Assembly (NCBI GenBank): GCA_964442285.1
Contig: CAYTZH010000084.1
Location: 1 to 10,355 of the forward strand
Reading direction: 5' to 3'
Length of the DNA stretch: 10,355 nucleotides
Source: CAYTZH01 sp964442285
GTDB taxonomy: Bacteria; Myxococcota_A; UBA9160; JAFDET01
Shown: positions 7,206 through 10,355 of the stretch, one piece after another
Layout: the number at the start of each line of letters is the position of its first letter
How positions within the stretch are numbered: the first letter of the stretch is position 1
Translations under genes and position numbers: made by a program
The notes under the pieces: model-generated
Seen by the model: only the letters and a program-made list of their open reading frames with translations
What the model was told of the DNA's origin: nothing
Databases searched by the model: none

Positions 7206-8077
7206 GCGAGCCCGCCGGCCATCTGGCCGACTACGACACCGAGCCGCGCTACACGGCGCACGTGGTCTTCAACGAGCGGATCACGCCGGCCACCGCCGAC
7301 GAGGAGGTGCGCGAGATCGTCTTCGACGTGCGCCGGGACGACTTCCCCTACCGGATCGGCCAGAGCATCGGCGTCCTGGCGCCCGGCTCGGCCGACTTCG
7401 GCCACGAGCACCACTTCCGGCTGTACAGCGTCGCCGATCTGCCCGAACGCGGGCCCGATGGACGCCCCCGGCTGAAGATCGCCGTCCGGCGCTGCTTCTA
7501 CATCGACGAGTACAGCGGGGAGCAGCATCCGGGGATCGCCTCCAACTTCCTCTGCGACCTGCAGCCGGGCGACACCTTCGAGACCACCGGCCCGTTCGGG
7601 CTCGTGTTCGAGGTGCCCGAGGATCGCGACGCCCAGCTGGTGCTCATCGGCAGCGGCACCGGGATCGCGCCCTTCCGCGCCTTCGTGAAGCACATCTATC
7701 GCGACGTGCCCGACTGGCGGGGCCGGATCTGGCTCTTCTACGGCGCCCGCACGGGCCTCGAGATGCTGTACATGAACGAGGAGCGCGACGACTTCGCCAA
7801 CTACTACGACCGGGAGACCTTCAAGGCGTTCCGGGTGCTCTCGCCCCGGCCGAGCTGGGGCGCACCGCTGGCCTGGGGAGAGGCCCTGGGGGCCCGCGGC
7901 GACGAGCTCTGGCACATGCTCGAGGATCCGAAGACCCACGTCTACGTGGCCGGCCTCGAGGAGATGATCGCGCACCTCGACGAGGTATTCGCCAAGCTCG
8001 CCGGCTCCGAGGAGAAGTGGCAGCGGCGCAAGGCCGAGCTCCGGGCCGGGAAGCGCTGGCTGGAGCTCGTGTACTGA
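7202..8077 (+). CDS. Plant-type ferredoxin--NAD(P)+ reductase
   Basis: A 291-residue flavoprotein with the full two-domain plan of plant/cyanobacterial FNR and no ferredoxin, [2Fe-2S] or membrane domain of its own. Seen in order: FAD-binding R73-L-Y-S-V; AVRRCFY; SNFLCDLQPGD with C118; TGPFG; PED; the nucleotide-binding loop GSGTGIAPFRAF from residue 150; FYGARTGLEMLY; THVYVAGLEEM near 245-255; and a C-terminal aromatic Tyr291 in RWLELVY, as in plant-type FNR where this Tyr stacks on the flavin. S214 and R216 in LSPRPSW sit where FNR has the Ser-Arg pair that binds the NADP 2'-phosphate, so NADP(H) is favoured but not settled. It exchanges electrons between ferredoxin and NAD(P)H in the cytoplasm. 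It is coupled to the small Cys protein by ATGA, ends the operon, and occupies the place NqrF holds in NQR operons. Confidence 0.9.
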   Translation: MSEPAGHLADYDTEPRYTAHVVFNERITPATADEEVREIVFDVRRDDFPYRIGQSIGVLAPGSADFGHEHHFRLYSVADLPERGPDGRPRLKIAVRRCFYIDEYSGEQHPGIASNFLCDLQPGDTFETTGPFGLVFEVPEDRDAQLVLIGSGTGIAPFRAFVKHIYRDVPDWRGRIWLFYGARTGLEMLYMNEERDDFANYYDRETFKAFRVLSPRPSWGAPLAWGEALGARGDELWHMLEDPKTHVYVAGLEEMIAHLDEVFAKLAGSEEKWQRRKAELRAGKRWLELVY

Positions 8078-8131
8078 GCGCCGGCTCGGACGGGCTATGC
8101 TGTGTAGACCCTGCCCCCGCCCGGGAGCGCC

Positions 8132-8638
8132 ATGCGCCCGACGGTCCAACGCTGGATCCGCGCCGCGGCGGCCCTGGTCCTGGTCGGGGCCACCTTCTAC
8201 CACTGCGTCCTGCCCTTCGTGCCGATCACGACGCCCCTGGCCTACGGCTGGCTGCGGGGTCGCTGGCGGCCGGAGGCCATCGCCCACTTCCCCGAGCGAC
8301 CCGGCGTCCTCGGCGAGACCCGGGGCTTCTACTACTTCCCGGGCCCGATGCAGGCCTCGACCGAGATGGAGCTGCGGATCGCCTTCGAGCCGGACGCCTT
8401 CGCCCGCGAGCGGGCCCGGCTCGACGCCCTTCCCGCGAGCGAGGACGCGGATCGCCACGGGTCGAGCTATCCGCGGCCGGTCTTCCAGAGCGCCCCGGGC
8501 CAGGCGTTCGAGATCCGCATCCTCCACAGCCGGCCCACCTTCTACGGGGAGGATCCCAGCTGGAACCACGGCCGGGGCCGCGGCTACGCCTGGAACGCGG
8601 ACACCCACGAGATCGTCTACTGGTGCGAGGTCTGGTGA
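8132..8638 (+). CDS. Hypothetical membrane-anchored or exported protein
   Basis: A 168-residue protein I do not recognise. It has a basic N-terminus (R-P-T-V-Q-R-W-I-R), a hydrophobic segment at about residues 10-31, then a soluble domain rich in aromatic residues and Pro, with motifs such as RGFYYFPGP, GYAWN and the C-terminal IVYWCEVW. The N-terminus may be an uncleaved signal anchor; there is no lipobox and no clear cleavage site. GGGAG at 8123-8127 lies four bases before the ATG. It starts 54 bases after the reductase stop on the same strand, so it could be read from the operon, but nothing in it suggests electron transfer. The soluble part probably sits in the periplasm. It may be lineage-specific. 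Confidence 0.65.
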   Translation: MRPTVQRWIRAAAALVLVGATFYHCVLPFVPITTPLAYGWLRGRWRPEAIAHFPERPGVLGETRGFYYFPGPMQASTEMELRIAFEPDAFARERARLDALPASEDADRHGSSYPRPVFQSAPGQAFEIRILHSRPTFYGEDPSWNHGRGRGYAWNADTHEIVYWCEVW

Positions 8639-8661
8639 GCCGGCGCTGCCTCCAGGGGGCG

Positions 8662-8698
8662 GGGAGCGGGCGCCCCCGGGAGTCGGGGCGGTGCTCCC
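8662..8698. terminator. GC-rich hairpin in the convergent gap, candidate terminator
   Basis: An outer stem GGGAGC (8662-8667) pairs perfectly with GCTCCC (8693-8698), and an inner stem CGCCCC (8671-8676) with GGGGCG (8685-8690). They enclose an 8-base loop and are separated by a small internal bulge with one possible G-T pair. It begins 24 bases after the stop of the + strand gene and lies between two converging genes, where a terminator is expected. There is no T-run on either side, so it is not a classical intrinsic terminator. Chance pairing in such GC-rich DNA is possible. Confidence 0.4.
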
Positions 8699-8734
8699 AC
8701 CGGACCGGCACCTCCGCGATCCGCGCGGCGGCGC

Positions 8735-8830
8735 GAGCCGATGCCGACGTCTGCCGCGGGCTCCAGCGGAGCCAGCAGCCGCTCCATCTGCTGGCGCGGG
8801 GAGACGGCCAGCGCCGCCAGGAACGCGGGT
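8735..8830 (-). pseudogene. Possible coding remnant beyond the end of the secreted-protein gene
   Basis: Directly after the TAG at 8831-8833, in another - strand frame, about 30 codons read like a normal protein of this genome (from 8826 downward: AFLAALAVSPRQQMERLLA and on). Nearly all third positions are G or C and second positions are A/T-richer. There is no start codon before it, and the pattern fades below about 8735. It could be the decayed end of an older gene, the former tail of the secreted protein displaced by a frameshift, or chance. The same third positions serve a + strand frame starting at 8741, whose Ser/Arg/Ala/Cys content looks less like a protein. Confidence 0.2.
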
Positions 8831-9904
8831 CTAGAGATTGTACTCCGTCCAGAGCAGCTTCCGGCCCTCCGCGGTGCGCAGCAGCATCTCCCGCCGGCCG
8901 GGCCGGCCCTGCAGGTGGAAGCGGTACTTCTGGGTCCCTCCCGACTTCCAGAGGATGTAGAGGTCCTGGCCCGACACCGCCCAGCGACCTTCCTCGCGGG
9001 ATGGATTGCTCGTGCCCGAGGCGCCGTAGCCGGGGCGGCTCTCCGTGGCTCGCCGGTCGGCCGAGAACCCCGACTCGGTCGTCGACGCGACCCGCCCGCC
9101 AGGCAGCAGGACCACCCGGGTCGACGACGCGTAGTTGAGACGATCGCCCGCGCGACCCACCGACGTGCTGCTGTTGGCGTACCAGGTGCCCACGAGCTCC
9201 GGGTCGGCGCGCGGCGCCTCCAGGGCCAGGGTCGCGGCCAGCGCGGCCTGGTCGTCGGCCCGCCCGGCCACGAGGTCCGGGGCACCCAGCGCCACCAGGG
9301 AGACGAAGTAGCCCCCGGCGAGCCGCCCGTAGACCCGACACACCACCGGAATGCCCTTCGGCGTGTGCCCGGCGAAGCGGAACCGGCGCACCTCCGGCGC
9401 CCCGGCCACCGGCTCTGCCGGCCCCTCGGCCCGAAGCGCCGGCAACGCCTGGTGGAGCAGCGCGAGGAGCAGCGCCCGGGCCTCCGGCGCATCGAGCGAG
9501 TGCACGCCCGGATCGGCGCCCACCATGGACACGCTGTAGATCTCCAGCGGCCCCTCCGGACCGACGGCCGGCTCCGGTGGCGTGAGCTGCAGCCCGAGCG
9601 GACCCTCCGCGACCTGCCAGCCCGGCGGCACCACGAAGCGCAGGCCGAGCGGGTGCGCGAACGCACGCCCCTCCCTCGCGCCGGCAGGCCCGCCCTTCAG
9701 ACCGTCCCGGGGCGAGAGCAGATCCCCCTTCAGACCGTCCCGGGGCGAGAGCAGATCCCCCTTCAGACCGTCCCGGGGCGAGAGCAGATCCCGGTAGGGA
9801 GAGGCCGTGGCCGGGGGGCCGCCGAGCGCGAGCACGCCCAGCACCAGCCCCCAGACGCGGGCCGCCGGTCCGCGCCGGCCCCTTGCGCGTGCCGCCCGCC
9901 TCAC
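8831..9904 (-). CDS. Secreted protein with 11-residue tandem repeats and two small domains
   Basis: A 357-residue protein starting at a GTG (9904-9902) that overlaps the stop of the preceding gene as GTGA, with GGAG 12 bases upstream. Seen: an Arg-rich N-terminus; a hydrophobic core VWGLVLGVLALGG; a likely signal-peptidase site near A-T-A-S (about residue 34); three perfect copies of an 11-residue unit (DLLSPRDGLKG); and a region of about 160 residues opening with FAHPLGLRFVVPPGW, whose pattern recalls the PsbP/Mog1-type alpha/beta fold. The C-terminal ~120 residues open with ELVGTWYANSS and contain VVLLPGGRVASTTESGF, GRWAVSGQDLYILW and KYRFHLQG, the look of a small lipocalin-like beta domain. 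The fold calls are impressions from pattern only and no function can be assigned. It is probably periplasmic or extracellular and co-transcribed with its upstream neighbour. Confidence 0.75.
   Translation of the reverse strand: MRRAARARGRRGPAARVWGLVLGVLALGGPPATASPYRDLLSPRDGLKGDLLSPRDGLKGDLLSPRDGLKGGPAGAREGRAFAHPLGLRFVVPPGWQVAEGPLGLQLTPPEPAVGPEGPLEIYSVSMVGADPGVHSLDAPEARALLLALLHQALPALRAEGPAEPVAGAPEVRRFRFAGHTPKGIPVVCRVYGRLAGGYFVSLVALGAPDLVAGRADDQAALAATLALEAPRADPELVGTWYANSSTSVGRAGDRLNYASSTRVVLLPGGRVASTTESGFSADRRATESRPGYGASGTSNPSREEGRWAVSGQDLYILWKSGGTQKYRFHLQGRPGRREMLLRTAEGRKLLWTEYNL
9694..9792 (-). repeat. Three perfect 33-bp tandem repeats inside the secreted-protein gene
   Basis: Units at 9694-9726, 9727-9759 and 9760-9792 are identical base for base. 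Each encodes 11 residues on the - strand (unit DLLSPRDGLKG), so the array keeps the frame. It lies immediately after the signal peptide. There are no spacers between the units, so this is not a CRISPR array. The complete lack of divergence points to recent expansion or ongoing homogenisation, and copy number may vary between strains. Confidence 0.9.
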
Positions 9905-10355
9905 TTGATCGTCAGGCTCCAGTCGTGGCGGGCCAGCACCCGCCCCCTCGACTCGAAGGCGAGCCGCGCCTCGTAGACCCCGGGGTCCATGGCGGCGAGG
10001 GCGAACACCCGCCGGCGGGAGCGGAAGCGCCCCGGTCTGCGTTGCTGGGAATTCACGACCTCGCGCAGCACCACCTGCCCGCCTCGCCGAAGCTCGAGCA
10101 CCTCGTCGATCACGCCGGCCGCCCCCGACACGGCGACCTTCACGTTGTAGCCGGCGGGCTTCGCCAGGATGCCCGAGCGCCGCATGCTGCCATGCACGTC
10201 GATGGCCAGGATGCGGGCCTGGGTCCCGAGCCGCGCCACGGCCTGGCTCGAGGTCCGCGCCGGCTTCGGCCGGGGCTTCGGCTTCGCCTCGGAGCCCGCG
10301 TCGCGCCGCGGAGGCGGCGCGGGCGCCGCCCGCCGCGGAGGCGGCGACCCAGTGC
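9901..10355 (-). CDS. C-terminal part of an unrecognised protein with Pro/Ala/Lys-rich linker (5' end outside window)
   Basis: The frame ends at TGA (9903-9901) and stays open to the right edge. The GTG at 10239 is therefore probably internal, since the upstream codons (10240-10353) continue in frame as a low-complexity linker with PPPRR repeats and an EAKPKPRPKPA stretch. Downstream of the linker is a domain of about 110 residues with alternating hydrophobic residues (RILAIDV, GYNVKVAV, VYEARLAFES, HDWSLTIK), which suggests a beta sandwich such as an Ig-like domain; I do not recognise the family. A Pro/Lys/Ala linker before a terminal domain is common in envelope-spanning or exported proteins. 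It is coupled to the secreted-protein gene by a four-base GTGA overlap, so the two may act together. GTG as the true start is not excluded. Confidence 0.6.
   Translation of the reverse strand, partial: TGSPPPRRAAPAPPPRRDAGSEAKPKPRPKPARTSSQAVARLGTQARILAIDVHGSMRRSGILAKPAGYNVKVAVSGAAGVIDEVLELRRGGQVVLREVVNSQQRRPGRFRSRRRVFALAAMDPGVYEARLAFESRGRVLARHDWSLTIK
10304..10346. repeat. Two copies of a 16-bp GC-rich element, 27 bp apart
   Basis: CGCCGCGGAGGCGGCG occurs exactly at 10304-10319 and 10331-10346, a period of 27 bases (nine codons). Each copy carries short inverted arms (CGCCGC/GCGGCG). On the - strand they encode the PPPRR-type repeats of the linker, so coding low complexity explains them well enough. 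Confidence 0.6.

Noticed and set aside
8096..8101. TATGCT as a -10 box for the hypothetical gene at 8132
   Set aside because: It is a fair match to a -10 element 30 bases before the ATG, but no -35 element is visible at the right distance, so I do not call a promoter.
6038..8608. Very long open frame on the - strand opposite rnfE, rnfA, the small protein, the reductase and the next gene
   Set aside because: Its product is an unbroken mix of Gly, Arg, His, Asp, Gln and Ala without domain structure, and it mirrors the codon bias of well-identified + strand genes. It is an antisense composition effect in GC-rich DNA.
9694..9792. CRISPR-like direct repeats
   Set aside because: The units abut with no spacers and keep the reading frame of a secreted protein.
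9582..9797. + strand frames across the 33-bp repeats (repeats of the form SRGESRSPFRP)
   Set aside because: The - strand frame has a signal peptide, coupling to its neighbour and sensible domains, while the + strand frames are Arg/Ser-rich shadows.
8741..9976. + strand open frame through the convergent gap and the secreted-protein gene
   Set aside because: Most of its length is antisense to a gene with a signal peptide and tandem repeats, and the product has no recognisable features.

Overview
The window (10,355 bases, very GC-rich, genes packed with start/stop overlaps) looks like chromosome of a Gram-negative, high-GC bacterium with an anaerobic or microaerobic side to its metabolism. Export signals, lineage-specific secreted proteins and codon use would fit a Myxococcota or other deltaproteobacteria-like lineage, but no phylogenetic marker is present and this placement is a guess. 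I see no rRNA, tRNA, CRISPR array, insertion sequence or origin.

Bases 2-8077 (+ strand) form one tight electron-transfer operon. It begins with the C-terminal 901 residues of a single-chain pyruvate:ferredoxin (flavodoxin) oxidoreductase, whose N-terminal part lies before the window. This enzyme has two unusual long insertions and its own ferredoxin domain fused at the C-terminus through an Ala/Pro-rich linker. It is followed, with gaps of at most 13 bases or with overlaps, by rnfC, rnfD, rnfG, rnfE and rnfA, then a 67-residue one-helix protein with four cysteines, then a plant-type ferredoxin-NAD(P)H reductase. No rnfB is present where the rnfCDGEAB order would place it. The order C-D-G-E-A-reductase instead matches, subunit for subunit, the NQR order A-B-C-D-E-F, and the small Cys protein resembles the NQR maturation factor NqrM.

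Read together, the operon joins a 2-oxoacid (probably pyruvate) ferredoxin couple to the NADH pool through an ion-translocating Rnf-type membrane complex, and to NAD(P)H through a soluble reductase. How electrons enter the membrane complex without RnfB is the main open question; the fused ferredoxin of the oxidoreductase and the reductase are the local candidates.

Bases 8132-8638 (+) hold a short membrane-anchored or exported protein of unknown function. A 192-base convergent gap follows, with a good GC-rich two-part hairpin (8662-8698) that may be a terminator, and a stretch with coding-like codon composition that may be a gene remnant.

The right end (8831-10355, - strand) holds two coupled genes. 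The first is the C-terminal part of a protein with a Pro/Ala/Lys-rich linker and a beta-rich end domain, running off the window edge. The second is a secreted protein with three perfect 33-base tandem repeats just after its signal peptide, followed by what look like two small alpha/beta and beta domains. Their functions are unknown.
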